This document shows, in pieces, positions 17,049 to 26,279 of a stretch of DNA of 64,000 nt. The notes below the pieces were generated by a model. That model had not been told where the DNA came from, made no database searches, and worked only from the letters and a program-made list of their open reading frames with translations. The DNA is from DASYML01 sp036399835. Lineage in GTDB: Bacteria > Acidobacteriota > Blastocatellia > Pyrinomonadales > Pyrinomonadaceae. Location of the stretch: positions 16,173-80,172 of the forward strand of contig DASWMI010000168.1 in assembly GCA_036399835.1 (NCBI GenBank). The letters are read 5' to 3'. Position numbers and translations under genes: made by a program. Within the stretch, counting starts at the first letter, position 1; each line of letters begins with the position of its first letter.

Positions 17049-19130
17049 CTAATTTCTTCTCGCGGCTGTCGGCTGCGTCAGTCCTCCTGTCTTGAGGTGA
17101 GCGTCAAACCAGCCGATAACCGTCTTGTACCATAGCTCGGAGTTCTGCGGTTTGAGTATCCAGTGGCCTTCGTCCGGGAAGTAGAGCAGCTTCGAGTCAA
17201 CGCCCATGCGTTGCAGAGCCGTGAAGAGCTGCAAGCCCTCGCCGATGGGGACGCGGTAATCAAGCTCGCCGTGCGTGACGAGCATCGGCGTTCTGAAATT
17301 CTTGACGAACATGTGCGGCGACCACTTGGTGTACATCTCCGGGTTGGTCCAGGGCGCGCCCTTGAATTCCCATTCCGGGAACCACAGCTCTTCTGTCGCG
17401 CCGTACATGCTGGTCAGGTTATAAACTCCGGCGTGCGAGACGAGAGCCTTAAACTGGAAACGCTTGTCGTTATTGTGGCCCTCTATCCAGTTGACCATGT
17501 AGCCGCCGTAAGAGCCGCCCGCAGCGCCCAGGTTATTCTTGTCAACATAGCCGAGCGAGATGACCTGTGCCACTCCGTTCATGATGTCCGTGACGACCTT
17601 GCCGCCCCAGTCGCCTGAGATTTCGTCTACGAACTGTTGGCCGTAACCGGTCGAGCCGCGCGGGTTCGGCATAAAGACCACGTAGCCCGCCGCCGCGAAG
17701 ACCTGCGGATTCCAGCGATAGCTCCAGGCATCGTTCCATGCGCCCTGCGGCCCGCCGTGTATCAGCACAATCATGGGCCACTTTCTGTTCGGCGTGAAAT
17801 CGGGCGGCCTGGTGATAAAGCCGCTGACCTTCGTGCCGCCGCCGCCGGTCCAGGTAATCTCTTCGAGAGGCCGCAGGTTAAAAGGGTCTATAAAAGAGTC
17901 GTTGGTCCTGGTGACTTGAGTCGCGCCGCTGCCGTCAGCGCTCGCACGGAAGATTTCAGTCGGGCGATTTCCGGTGCTCCGCGAGAAGACCAGCGTCTTC
18001 CCGTCCTTAGAGAGATGCACGTCGTCGTTAAAGCCTTCGCCGATTAGCTTGGTAGCCGCGCCGCCTGCGACCGGGATGGAATAGATGTATTGATGGCCGC
18101 GCTCTGCGACGGCGAAGTAGATACGCTGGCTATCGGGTGAAAACTCGAAGCCCTCAGCCGAAGCGTTCAGCTGGTCTGTCAGCGAGCGCGATTGGTTAGC
18201 TTGCCTGTCATAAAGCATGAGCCGCCAGCGGTCGCTCTCAAAGCCAGCCTTAAGCTGCGAGCGATAGGCTATGTAACGCCCGTCCGGCGAATAGAGCGGC
18301 GAGGCATCTGCGCCCTGGTTGCTGCCCGTCAAGCGTCGCGGCTCGCCTCCGCTGGTGGAGACGACGAAGATGTCGCTGTTGGTCGAGAGTGCTTCGACGC
18401 GGTCAGTGTTGCGCACAAAGGCCAGCTCTCTAGCATCGGGCGAGAAGGCATAATCTGTCGGACCGCCCAGACTAAAGGGCGGCGCATCGTAATCGCCGGG
18501 CGTCAGGTCGCGCGCCGCGCCTCCGTTTGCCGAGACGACGAAAACATGCGTGCGCTTGCCTTCCTTAAAAGCGTTCCAGTGGCGAAAGAGCAGGCGCGTC
18601 GTCGTCTTCGCCTTGACCTTGCTCTCCTCCGCCTGCTGCTCGCGCCTGCGATTACACTCTTCGTCCGCGCACTCCGGATAAATGTCCGAGGTGAACGCGA
18701 GCCAGTTGCCATCCGCCGACCAGACTGGACCATCCGCGCCCGTAGGGATATTCGTGATCTTCTTCAACTCATTGGTCGCCAGGTCAATGGTCCAGATTTG
18801 GGGCGAGCCTTCGCGCGCAGAGATAAAGGCTATGCGCTTGCCGTCAGGCGACCAGCGCGGCGAAGTCGAAGACCTCTCTCCTGTGGTCAACTGCCTGGGC
18901 GAGCCGCCCTCTACGGGGATGAGGAAGATGTGCGTCAGGGTTCGATTGGCCGCCTTGTCAACATAGCCGACCTGGTAGGCTATGTTGCGTCCGTCGGGCG
19001 AAATCTGCGGGTCTCCGACCCTACGCACTTTTAGCAGTTCTTCGATGTTAAGCGGGCCAGCCGCCTGCTGCGCCTGCGTAGACACCAGGGCAAGCAAGAC
19101 GATAGCCACAGAAATGACCAAGCGCTTCAT
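17049..19130 (-). CDS. exported S9-family prolyl oligopeptidase-like serine peptidase
   Basis: A 693-residue peptidase. The signal peptide (residues 1-20, ending STQAQ) is followed by WD40/TolB-like propeller repeats (about 45-420, with several SPDGR/K motifs) and an alpha/beta-hydrolase domain (about 430-685). The catalytic Ser is in GGSYGGY (S540), with Asp in GELDYRVP (D624) and His in DEGHW (H656). This order fits dipeptidyl/acylaminoacyl peptidases of family S9, here periplasmic, releasing short peptides from peptide N-termini. AGAGG lies 6 bases before the ATG. Monocistronic. Confidence 0.93.
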   Translation of the reverse strand: MKRLVISVAIVLLALVSTQAQQAAGPLNIEELLKVRRVGDPQISPDGRNIAYQVGYVDKAANRTLTHIFLIPVEGGSPRQLTTGERSSTSPRWSPDGKRIAFISAREGSPQIWTIDLATNELKKITNIPTGADGPVWSADGNWLAFTSDIYPECADEECNRRREQQAEESKVKAKTTTRLLFRHWNAFKEGKRTHVFVVSANGGAARDLTPGDYDAPPFSLGGPTDYAFSPDARELAFVRNTDRVEALSTNSDIFVVSTSGGEPRRLTGSNQGADASPLYSPDGRYIAYRSQLKAGFESDRWRLMLYDRQANQSRSLTDQLNASAEGFEFSPDSQRIYFAVAERGHQYIYSIPVAGGAATKLIGEGFNDDVHLSKDGKTLVFSRSTGNRPTEIFRASADGSGATQVTRTNDSFIDPFNLRPLEEITWTGGGGTKVSGFITRPPDFTPNRKWPMIVLIHGGPQGAWNDAWSYRWNPQVFAAAGYVVFMPNPRGSTGYGQQFVDEISGDWGGKVVTDIMNGVAQVISLGYVDKNNLGAAGGSYGGYMVNWIEGHNNDKRFQFKALVSHAGVYNLTSMYGATEELWFPEWEFKGAPWTNPEMYTKWSPHMFVKNFRTPMLVTHGELDYRVPIGEGLQLFTALQRMGVDSKLLYFPDEGHWILKPQNSELWYKTVIGWFDAHLKTGGLTQPTAARRN

Positions 19131-19294
19131 AAGTACCTCTCAAGATTTTTCGGCATGTGTGGGAAAGCGACCGTATTATGACACCTGACGGGCTTCACCT
19201 GCAAAAGAGCTTTCCAATATCATCTCGGCCATGACTCAAACTTTTAGCCGCCGCGCGCCGCAGAGATAGATAACAAAGATAGCGTGCAACATCG

Positions 19295-20221
19295 TTAGCG
19301 AATCTCTGAAGAAGAAGGAATCCAGATGCCCGTCTCGCCCGCGCTCGAAATTTTTGGTCCATCTCCGAGCAGCGAGCGGAGGAAGACATACATGGCCCAG
19401 CATTCGACGGCGAAGGGGGGGAAGCCCAGAAAGCCCAGGACAGGCATCTCGAAGAGCTTGACCTGGCCCAGATAGGGAACTGTGTAGGTCCATTTCGAGA
19501 TGGCCCAGTAGTTCCAGAATTCCCAGAGTAGACCGCACACGAAGCCGCTCAAGAGGAGCGCCGCCGGTCTGCGCAAGTGGCCGCGCGCCAGGTCGCCCGT
19601 AATCGAAGGCCAGCCGCGCAGCGCATTAAAGGGGTCGAGCAGAAAGATAAAAGACAACCAGACCAGCGGCACGAGCCAACCTGAGATGACAACCAGCGGA
19701 AGCAGAGCCATCACGATGCCTAAAACAATCAGCGCATAGAGCAGAGGCTTTGAAAGCTTGAGCGGGCGTATCTGCTTGACCTTGCCAGAGAGCAGGCGGT
19801 CGAAAGCTTCGGCTGTCAGAAAGAGCGCGGGAAAGATAGTCGCAAAGGCCCAGTCGTAGCCTACGCGGCGCAGGTAAGGGTTCGGCTCAAGATTATGGTA
19901 GTGCCACCACAGCTCCATCTCCGAGCGCCAGAATCTGGGCACGTTGTAAAACTCGAAAAGCCACCAGCAAGCGATTGAGATAACCGAGATGACAAGCAGC
20001 TCAAGGCGGTCTGTCATCAATAATGAGCGTGCCTTGAGCTTGTAGACGAGCGCGTCTATAAAGAGCAGGTATCCGGTCCAGACGATGGGCGTGAACCAGT
20101 GTCCGACGAGATGGTTGCCGGAAAACAGCAGGGCTTCGGCAGCGAAGATGATCGCCAGCCCCAGATAGCCGTAGGCGGGAAACCTGCTCTGCGTGCGCAG
20201 CTTGTTGCTTCCTGCGGTCAT
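19295..20221 (-). CDS. polytopic membrane protein, unknown function
   Basis: A 308-residue integral membrane protein with about eight hydrophobic segments. Notable conserved-looking stretches are FYNVPRFWRSEMELWWHY and LLWEFWNYWAISKW, both rich in Trp/Tyr. No transporter or enzyme signature is recognised. Its ATG overlaps the stop of the upstream LysR gene by four bases (ATGA), so translation is coupled and the two are one operon. The regulator probably controls this protein or shares its signal. Confidence 0.75.
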   Translation of the reverse strand: MTAGSNKLRTQSRFPAYGYLGLAIIFAAEALLFSGNHLVGHWFTPIVWTGYLLFIDALVYKLKARSLLMTDRLELLVISVISIACWWLFEFYNVPRFWRSEMELWWHYHNLEPNPYLRRVGYDWAFATIFPALFLTAEAFDRLLSGKVKQIRPLKLSKPLLYALIVLGIVMALLPLVVISGWLVPLVWLSFIFLLDPFNALRGWPSITGDLARGHLRRPAALLLSGFVCGLLWEFWNYWAISKWTYTVPYLGQVKLFEMPVLGFLGFPPFAVECWAMYVFLRSLLGDGPKISSAGETGIWIPSSSEIR

Positions 20222-21165
20222 TGATTCGAGTCTGCTATCTCTGCAAACGCTTCCGCCTGGCCTGCGGCCATCCTTTGCAGCCTCTCCCTGTTGTGGATGA
20301 TGAAGTTCAGAAAGGCTCGTGTCGGCGATGGCTGGAAGCGGCCCAGGCTAATCATCGCGACCGAGCGGCGAAGGCTGTGGTCCTTGATGCGAAGCTGCGC
20401 CAGCCGACCCTCGGCCACCTCCTCGCGTATGGCCCAAGAGGGAAGCAGGGAGATGCCCTGCCCGTGCTGGACCATCAGCTTGATAAAGTAAGTGTCGTTT
20501 GATTCAAGCCCGAGCGGTGGGCGTATGTCAACGCGCTTGAAAAACTCGTCGGTCGCGCGGCGGATGGATGCGCCTCGCTCGTAGAGTATAAAGCGCTCGC
20601 GCTCAATCTGCTCGGCGGTCGTCTCGTGCTCCTGGGCCAGAGGATGCTGCTGGCCGACGACTATGACCAGCTCATCCTCGAAGAGTTCCGTGATGTGCAG
20701 CGCCGGCGAATAGAGCGGCATGGAGGCGAACCCGACATCGGCAGCGCCGTTGAGGATATCCATGATGGTCTGCTCCGTGCTGGCAGTGGTCCGAAAGGAA
20801 AGGTCTATCCCTGGATGCGTGCGCATGAAGGATTCAAAGAGGGTCGCAAAGAGATAGACGAAGGCCTGTGTCGCGGCAGCCGCGCGGACGCGTCCGACGG
20901 GCGAATGCTCACGGCCAGAGACATGCTCGCGCATGGCCTCCGCATCATCCAGTATGCGCACGGCATATTCGAGCGCGATCTTTCCCGCCTGCGAGATTTT
21001 GACGCCGCCCCTGGCCCGTATAAAAAGCGGCTCGCCAAGCTCAGATTCGAGCGCCTTGATCTGGTGACTGATTGCGGATTGAGTCAGGTTCAAGCGTTCC
21101 GCCGCCCGCGTGAAGTTCAGCGTCTCGGCCACGACGCGAAAGGTGCGCAACTGCCATAACTCCAT
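20218..21165 (-). CDS. LysR-family transcriptional regulator
   Basis: A 315-residue regulator. The N-terminal winged helix-turn-helix (residues 1-60, with the classic TLNFTRAAERLNLTQSAISH run) precedes a two-lobed co-inducer-binding domain (about 90-295). LysR proteins bind DNA as tetramers and usually respond to a small metabolite. AAGG lies about 7 bases before the ATG. It is unusual in being the first gene of an operon with a membrane protein rather than divergent from its target. The ligand is unknown. Confidence 0.92.
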   Translation of the reverse strand: MELWQLRTFRVVAETLNFTRAAERLNLTQSAISHQIKALESELGEPLFIRARGGVKISQAGKIALEYAVRILDDAEAMREHVSGREHSPVGRVRAAAATQAFVYLFATLFESFMRTHPGIDLSFRTTASTEQTIMDILNGAADVGFASMPLYSPALHITELFEDELVIVVGQQHPLAQEHETTAEQIERERFILYERGASIRRATDEFFKRVDIRPPLGLESNDTYFIKLMVQHGQGISLLPSWAIREEVAEGRLAQLRIKDHSLRRSVAMISLGRFQPSPTRAFLNFIIHNRERLQRMAAGQAEAFAEIADSNQ

Positions 21166-21351
21166 CTGGTAGCCTTCCGTTGTTCAAGAAACATGAGCCT
21201 TTTTAATGGACCGGATTATAACAATGAGTTGGCCCGCGAGACAGCCCCGAGGATGGGATTGACATCGGAATAGCAGAAATAAAAAGAATCTAAGAAGAAA
21301 TCAGCGGGCGCTCCGGCGATTGGACCAGAGAGCAGAGACAAGGAGTTTTTT

Positions 21352-21660
21352 ATGCCGATTCCCTTCAAGTTAGATTACGTTATAGAAAGGACGCTCGCAG
21401 AGCAGCCGACCAGAGAGCAGCGCACATTGAAGACACTGGCCGGAGCGCGCATCAGTGCGAGCGAGGCGCGCGTCATCTGGCCGCGTCTACAGGAACACAA
21501 ATGGTATTTGAGCGAGCGTCTGGGCCGCGATGTCGGTCTGCGTGTGGCAGCCGTAGATTACTTTGAGAACATACACGCGCCGCTCGTCGCTCATTCACAA
21601 AAGCGTGCCCTCAGTCAAAAACTGCACGCGTTGTTGAAGCCTTTAACTCTGGCGGCTTAG
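21352..21660 (+). CDS. small hypothetical protein
   Basis: A 102-residue soluble protein with a strong ribosome-binding site (AAGGAG about 8 bases before the ATG). The conserved-looking core is EHKWYLSERLGRDVGLRVAA (about residues 48-67), which reminds me of a motif near the end of DUF4032 proteins, but I cannot confirm homology. No signal peptide or Cys motif. It converges with the CRTAC1 operon and is probably monocistronic. A TGGACCA copy lies in its leader (21321-21327). Confidence 0.65.
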   Translation: MPIPFKLDYVIERTLAEQPTREQRTLKTLAGARISASEARVIWPRLQEHKWYLSERLGRDVGLRVAAVDYFENIHAPLVAHSQKRALSQKLHALLKPLTLAA

Positions 21661-21732
21661 ATTTCATTGAGACCAAACGGAATTGAGCAAGGGCCATGTC
21701 AACCAGTCATGGCCTTTGCTTCTTTTGGATTC

Positions 21733-23559
21733 TCATTGCGGCTTTGGCGAAGGCGACGGCGCGGCCTGCGTGAAGATGATGGGCTGTGTGGAGACAATAC
21801 CTTTGCCTTCTTCGACGATGATGGATTGGTTGGGCATGACATTGGGAATATTGTCCACCTGCCCGCTGGGCCAGACGATTTCCAGGCTGGCGGGTTTGCC
21901 TTCCGCCCTGCCAAGCCCGAAGACAAGCGGCAATTCGCTCTGCGAACAATAGCTCGACCCGCTTCTCACCAGGTTCATCAATCTCAAGCCGCTGCCCGCT
22001 TTGATAGTCACCTTCGCGCCGATGCCGTCGCGGTTCGATTTCGTTCCGACGAGGCGCAGACGCACGAGGTCGTTCTGGTTGCCGTTATCATTACGCAGCA
22101 GACGCGCTGGTCCATTGTTGGCCGTCAGCAGCAGGTCTAGGTCGCCGTCATTATCGAAATCCGCGTAGGCCGCGCCGCGCCCGACGATGGCGCGTTGGAG
22201 CGCACGGCCCAAACGCTGGCTCGTCTCTTCAAACTTGCGCTTGCCGCGGTTGCGAAAGAGATGCGGCGGCTGCGCGTACTTGACGTTGGGCTGGATGATG
22301 CTGATGTCGTCTGAGACGTGGCCGTTGGCGGCGAAGATGTCCAGCAGGCCGTCCAGGTCGTAATCAAAGAAGAAGCAGGCGAAGGTCAGAGACTGCGCGC
22401 TCATCTTGCCGATGCCGGACGTGGGCGCTTCATCCTCGAAGAGACCGTTGCCATCGTTGCGATAGAGCGCCATACTCTCGTTTGTGAAGTTGCCGATAAT
22501 CAGCCCCTGCCGTCCGGAGCCATCGTAGTCGCCCGCGTCCACGCCCATCCCCGCGCGCGCCGTGCCAGCTTCGCTGTAGGCCACGCCCGCCGGAATAGCC
22601 TCGTCCGTAAAGGTCCCGTTGCCGTTATTTTTGTAGAGCTTGTTCGGCTCCGTGTCGCAGGCGACGAAGAGGTCCGGCCAGCCGTCCGCGTTGTAGTCGA
22701 GCATGGCGACGCCGAGCGCCTTGCCCGTGGGGGCACTAACTCCTGCGCGCTGCGTGACGTTCTCAAACGTCCCGTTGCCGCGATTGTGAAAGAGGCTGGA
22801 GCTTTGGCCCTTGTAGGATTGCGGCGTGCAGTAAGATTTATTCTTCCCGTCGAGCGAGCAGAATTGGTCCTTTTCTGTGGACCAGTCAACATAGTGGCAG
22901 ACGAAGAGGTCCAATTTGCCGTCCCTGTCATAGTCGAACCAGATGGCGCTGGTCGAAAAGCCCGTATCGGCGACGCCAGCCTTTCCAGTCACGTCCGCGA
23001 ACTTGCCGCCGCCGAGGTTGAGAAAGAGGCGATTCTGGCCGACCGTAGTGATGTAGATGTCGTCCAGCCCGTCGTTGTTGTAGTCGCCAACAGCCGCGCC
23101 CATCCCGTACATCTCCAGCGCCAGCCCCGCCTCGCGCGTGGCATCCTTAAACGTGCCGTCCCTGTTGTTGCGATAGAGCGCGGAGAAGGACCTGTTGGTT
23201 TTATGTTCGGGCCAGTCCATAGAGTTGACGAGCAGGATGTCCTGCCAGCCGTCGTTGTCATAATCAATAAAGGCACAGCCCGCGCCGAGAGTTTCGGGCA
23301 GATACTTTTTCCCGAAAGCTCCGCTGTTATGCTTGAAGCGCAGGCCGGCCTGCGCCGTCACGTCCGTAAACTCGATTGGACCAGAAGGGCGCGCTTGGTC
23401 TACGGGAGTCGGCGAGGGTGAAGCCTGAGCCTGAGCGCCGGGTTGCTGGCCCGCAGCGGCGGGCTGGCCCTCTGCATTCTGCGTCGTTGTATTCTTGCAG
23501 CCGGAGAATAAGAACGCGATGAGCAGAAATAGAGAGATGTTAATCAGGACTTTGTGCAT
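21733..23559 (-). CDS. CRTAC1-family FG-GAP/VCBS lipoprotein with ASPIC/UnbV end
   Basis: About 608 residues. The lipoprotein signal peptide MHKVLINISLFLLIAFLFSGC places the lipid Cys at residue 21. A Pro/Gln/Ala-rich linker follows, then a beta-propeller of FG-GAP/VCBS repeats (about 75-500) with many calcium-loop motifs such as DYDNDGWQDI and DYDRDGKLDLFV. The ASPIC/UnbV domain comes last (about 510-590: IGAKV, then FGLG and EIVWPSGQ). Probably on the outer membrane or periplasmic. In-frame starts exist up to 23616, overlapping the previous gene, but only 23559 gives a proper lipoprotein signal. Last gene of a four-gene operon. Molecular role unknown; such propellers usually bind ligands or proteins. 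Confidence 0.88.
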   Translation of the reverse strand: MHKVLINISLFLLIAFLFSGCKNTTTQNAEGQPAAAGQQPGAQAQASPSPTPVDQARPSGPIEFTDVTAQAGLRFKHNSGAFGKKYLPETLGAGCAFIDYDNDGWQDILLVNSMDWPEHKTNRSFSALYRNNRDGTFKDATREAGLALEMYGMGAAVGDYNNDGLDDIYITTVGQNRLFLNLGGGKFADVTGKAGVADTGFSTSAIWFDYDRDGKLDLFVCHYVDWSTEKDQFCSLDGKNKSYCTPQSYKGQSSSLFHNRGNGTFENVTQRAGVSAPTGKALGVAMLDYNADGWPDLFVACDTEPNKLYKNNGNGTFTDEAIPAGVAYSEAGTARAGMGVDAGDYDGSGRQGLIIGNFTNESMALYRNDGNGLFEDEAPTSGIGKMSAQSLTFACFFFDYDLDGLLDIFAANGHVSDDISIIQPNVKYAQPPHLFRNRGKRKFEETSQRLGRALQRAIVGRGAAYADFDNDGDLDLLLTANNGPARLLRNDNGNQNDLVRLRLVGTKSNRDGIGAKVTIKAGSGLRLMNLVRSGSSYCSQSELPLVFGLGRAEGKPASLEIVWPSGQVDNIPNVMPNQSIIVEEGKGIVSTQPIIFTQAAPSPSPKPQ

Positions 23560-23612
23560 CTTGCTTACCTGGTAATGGGAAGAAAGCGGTGGGCAGAGTG
23601 AAATTCTTGACA

Positions 23613-24476
23613 TCAAGCATTAATCGCAGCCGCGTTTGCCTTTCTTGAAGTCAGCCAGATTTCAACCAGATTGGCCGTTGGTCCAACCAGGAAGAGCGCG
23701 TAATAGGGCGCATGCACAATCTGGAATAGTCTCAAGACCATCTCGACCAGCGCAATCGTAAAGGCCACAGCGCACTGGCCCAGTCTTGAATGTACGGTCG
23801 TCTTCGGGTCTGTAATCATAAAGAAGACGAAGAGCTGGTACATTGGACCAGTGATGGGCGCAAGCTCCGCCAGGAAGGGATCGCCCGTCGCCAGGCTTCT
23901 GATGAAAGTAAAGAAGAGAAACGAGACGACATAGGTGGCCGTGATGTGCAGGCGTTTGAAGCGCCAGACGATGAGCGAGCCTGTTATCCAGATGACGAGC
24001 ATCGGCCAGAGATAGTTGCCCCACTGGACGCTCAGGCTGGCGACGTATTCGTAGGCCAGAAAGAGCATCGCGCAGATGCCGAAGTTGGACGGATTCCAGA
24101 TGTGGCGATGGCGAACGCGCAGGACATACTTGGAGGTAATCGAGATCATGCTGCACAGCGCATAGGGCCAGAAGGCGGGCGAGCGAACCAGTATGCCGAC
24201 GCTGATACCTGTGATGTAGGCGCTCGCCAGATGCGGCCACTTGCCCACGAAGATGCGGCCCAGGATAAGCTCTGTCAGGAGGCTCATGATGATGGCGAGC
24301 GCGGTCTTGCGATAGCTCTCCAGCATCCCGAATGAGAAGTGGCCCACCAGCAGGATGCAGGTGATAAAGATGGGCGCGATGAAACGATTGTCAAAGTGAA
24401 ACCCACGTTTCGGTCCGCGCTCGGATTCTTTATCTGCGAGCGAGGGCGCACTGGCGGCGCTTAGCTCCGGGTTCAT
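23613..24476 (-). CDS. RnfD/NqrB-like (UnbU-like) membrane protein
   Basis: A 287-residue integral membrane protein with about eight hydrophobic segments. RHIWNPSNFG (about residues 123-132) and ITGPMYQLFVFFMITDPKTT (about 207-226) are typical of the RnfD/NqrB family of membrane redox subunits. I do not see the (S/T)GAT motif that carries covalent FMN in true RnfD/NqrB, and no other rnf/nqr genes are present. Homologues next to UnbV-type proteins are known as UnbU in enediyne gene clusters, and here it lies between two UnbV-type genes. Its ATG overlaps the upstream stop by four bases (ATGA). Confidence 0.75.
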   Translation of the reverse strand: MNPELSAASAPSLADKESERGPKRGFHFDNRFIAPIFITCILLVGHFSFGMLESYRKTALAIIMSLLTELILGRIFVGKWPHLASAYITGISVGILVRSPAFWPYALCSMISITSKYVLRVRHRHIWNPSNFGICAMLFLAYEYVASLSVQWGNYLWPMLVIWITGSLIVWRFKRLHITATYVVSFLFFTFIRSLATGDPFLAELAPITGPMYQLFVFFMITDPKTTVHSRLGQCAVAFTIALVEMVLRLFQIVHAPYYALFLVGPTANLVEIWLTSRKANAAAINA

Positions 24477-26272
24477 ACTGGCTCCTTGACTTTTAACAAC
24501 TGCCCCGCAGAGGGGCGTTCGAGAATCTGCATTTTACCAGAGGGCCAGCGAATCTCGGCCTTCTCGATGAGAGCATTTCTGCCGAGGCCGAAATGCAGGC
24601 GACGCTGGTTCTGCGCGCAGAAGCCTGAGCCGCCGGAGACTTCCTGGACCTGCCGCTGACCGTTCCAGTAGAGCGTGACCTGCGCGCCGATGGCGCTGCG
24701 GTTGCTCGCGGTCCCTTCAAGCTCAAACTCGATCCAGTTGTTCTCGGTCGCCACCTCGTTTCTGTAAAAGAGCAGAGGCCCGCGCTGGTTGGCGACGACG
24801 ACATCCAGGACGCCGCGATTGCCGAAGTCTGCGAGCGCGACGGAGCGTCCGTCGAAGGTATCTGTCGCGCCGACGGCCTGTGCCACGTTGATAAAACGGC
24901 CCGCGCCGTCATTTATCCAGACACGTTTCTGCTGGTAGCCCGAAAGGCTGCGGCCATCCATCGCGGGCCAGTTGGCCGCGTCGGCGATGATGTTTGAGTT
25001 GCCCCCGGCGATCTTGGAAAAGTCGTACCAGTAATCCGTGCCCTTCTGGCCTGAGACATAGCCGTTAGTCAGATAGAGGTCCAGTTGGCCGTCGTTATTG
25101 AGATCGCCAAACTGCGCGCCAAAGCTCCAACCGCCAAGCTCCAATCCCATGTCGCGCGCCAGGTTCTCATACTGAAGAGCGTCGCCGCTTGTGCCCTCCT
25201 TCGGAATCCAGAGGTTGTTGCCTTGAATCAAGACGCCCTCTTCCGAGATGTTCGTCACGTAGATGGCATAACGGCCCTGGTTCAAGATGTCGCCGAAGGC
25301 CACGTTCATCCCGCTCTTTGGAGCAAAGCCGACGCCGGTCTTTTCGCCCGCGCTCAGGAAACGCTTGCCGCCGTCGTTAAAGAAAAGCTCTGCGATGCCG
25401 TAGTCGTTGGCGATGAAGAGGTCCGGGTAGCCCGTCCCGCGCAGGTCTGCGGCGGCGGCGGCCAGCGCCCAGCGGCGACTCTCTATGCCAAGCTCCGCGC
25501 TTTTTTCCTCAAACTTTCCCTGGCCCAGATTATGAAAGAGATACTTGCGCCCGCCGTTCTGCGCATACTCGAAACTCTCAGGCATCATCTTCGTCGTCGT
25601 CAGATGCCAGAGGTCAACCGTTTCAGGATAGTAGCCGCCGAGAAAGAGGTCCAGTTTGCCGTCGCGGTCATAGTCGAACCAGATGGCAGTGTTGGCATTG
25701 ACCCAGGATGGAAGGCCAGCCTCTTCCGTCACACGCCTGAAGACATGCCCGCCTTCATTATGAAAAAGCTCGGGCCTGCCCCACTTGTAGAGGAAGAGGT
25801 CTTCAAAGCCGTCGTTGTCGTAATCGCCCCAGACCGCGCCCATCGAAACGCCCGTCCCCTCTTGATTGACATCCGCCAGCCCCAGCTCTTCGGCCACGTC
25901 TTTGAACGTGCCGTTCTGCTGGTTGCGGTAGAGACGGTTGCGGCTGCCTTCGCCGCTGTTGGTCGTGTAGATGTCCTGCCAGCCGTCGCGGTCAAAGTCT
26001 ACGACCGAGACAGCCGCGCCCATGGAGGCGACCTGCGGCATGATGTGGTCCAGCTTGTGGTCCAGCACGGGAGCCTGATGAACAAAATCAATGCCTGCGG
26101 CTTTGGCCGACTCTTCGAGTCGAAACCCGTAGCGCGCCATCACAGTCTGCCTGTCACGGACTTGCCCCGTAGACTCGCTGCGCCAGGCGTTCCAGCGCCT
26201 GACGAGGAGCGGCGTCGCAAGCAGTGAGAGGAAAAAGATGATGAGCAGGACTCTTAAAAAACGACTACGCAT
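24473..26272 (-). CDS. CRTAC1-family FG-GAP/VCBS protein with ASPIC/UnbV end
   Basis: A 599-residue exported protein. An N-terminal hydrophobic segment (about residues 5-24) acts as signal or anchor. VCBS/FG-GAP repeats with Asp-rich calcium loops follow (VDFDRDGWQDIYTTN, GDYDNDGFEDLFL, FDYDRDGKLDLF, GDLNNDGQLDLYLTNG; about 90-500). The ASPIC/UnbV domain (about 520-590) has AIGAQVTLYW, LHFGLGRNA and IRWPSGKM. It starts 7 bases after the giant gene upstream and overlaps the UnbU-like gene downstream, so it is clearly in the operon. Expected in the periplasm, tethered to a membrane. Confidence 0.88.
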   Translation of the reverse strand: MRSRFLRVLLIIFFLSLLATPLLVRRWNAWRSESTGQVRDRQTVMARYGFRLEESAKAAGIDFVHQAPVLDHKLDHIMPQVASMGAAVSVVDFDRDGWQDIYTTNSGEGSRNRLYRNQQNGTFKDVAEELGLADVNQEGTGVSMGAVWGDYDNDGFEDLFLYKWGRPELFHNEGGHVFRRVTEEAGLPSWVNANTAIWFDYDRDGKLDLFLGGYYPETVDLWHLTTTKMMPESFEYAQNGGRKYLFHNLGQGKFEEKSAELGIESRRWALAAAAADLRGTGYPDLFIANDYGIAELFFNDGGKRFLSAGEKTGVGFAPKSGMNVAFGDILNQGRYAIYVTNISEEGVLIQGNNLWIPKEGTSGDALQYENLARDMGLELGGWSFGAQFGDLNNDGQLDLYLTNGYVSGQKGTDYWYDFSKIAGGNSNIIADAANWPAMDGRSLSGYQQKRVWINDGAGRFINVAQAVGATDTFDGRSVALADFGNRGVLDVVVANQRGPLLFYRNEVATENNWIEFELEGTASNRSAIGAQVTLYWNGQRQVQEVSGGSGFCAQNQRRLHFGLGRNALIEKAEIRWPSGKMQILERPSAGQLLKVKEPV

Positions 26273-26279
26273 TCAAGCT

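Noticed and set aside
18192..19034. 280-residue plus-strand frame
   Set aside because: Antisense to the S9 peptidase, whose catalytic triad and signal peptide are clear.
22318..23421. 367-residue plus-strand frame
   Set aside because: Antisense shadow of the CRTAC1 lipoprotein gene; the repeated GxDxDxDG codons make open frames on the opposite strand.
25085..26227. 380-residue plus-strand frame
   Set aside because: Antisense shadow of another CRTAC1 gene with no ribosome-binding site or domain.
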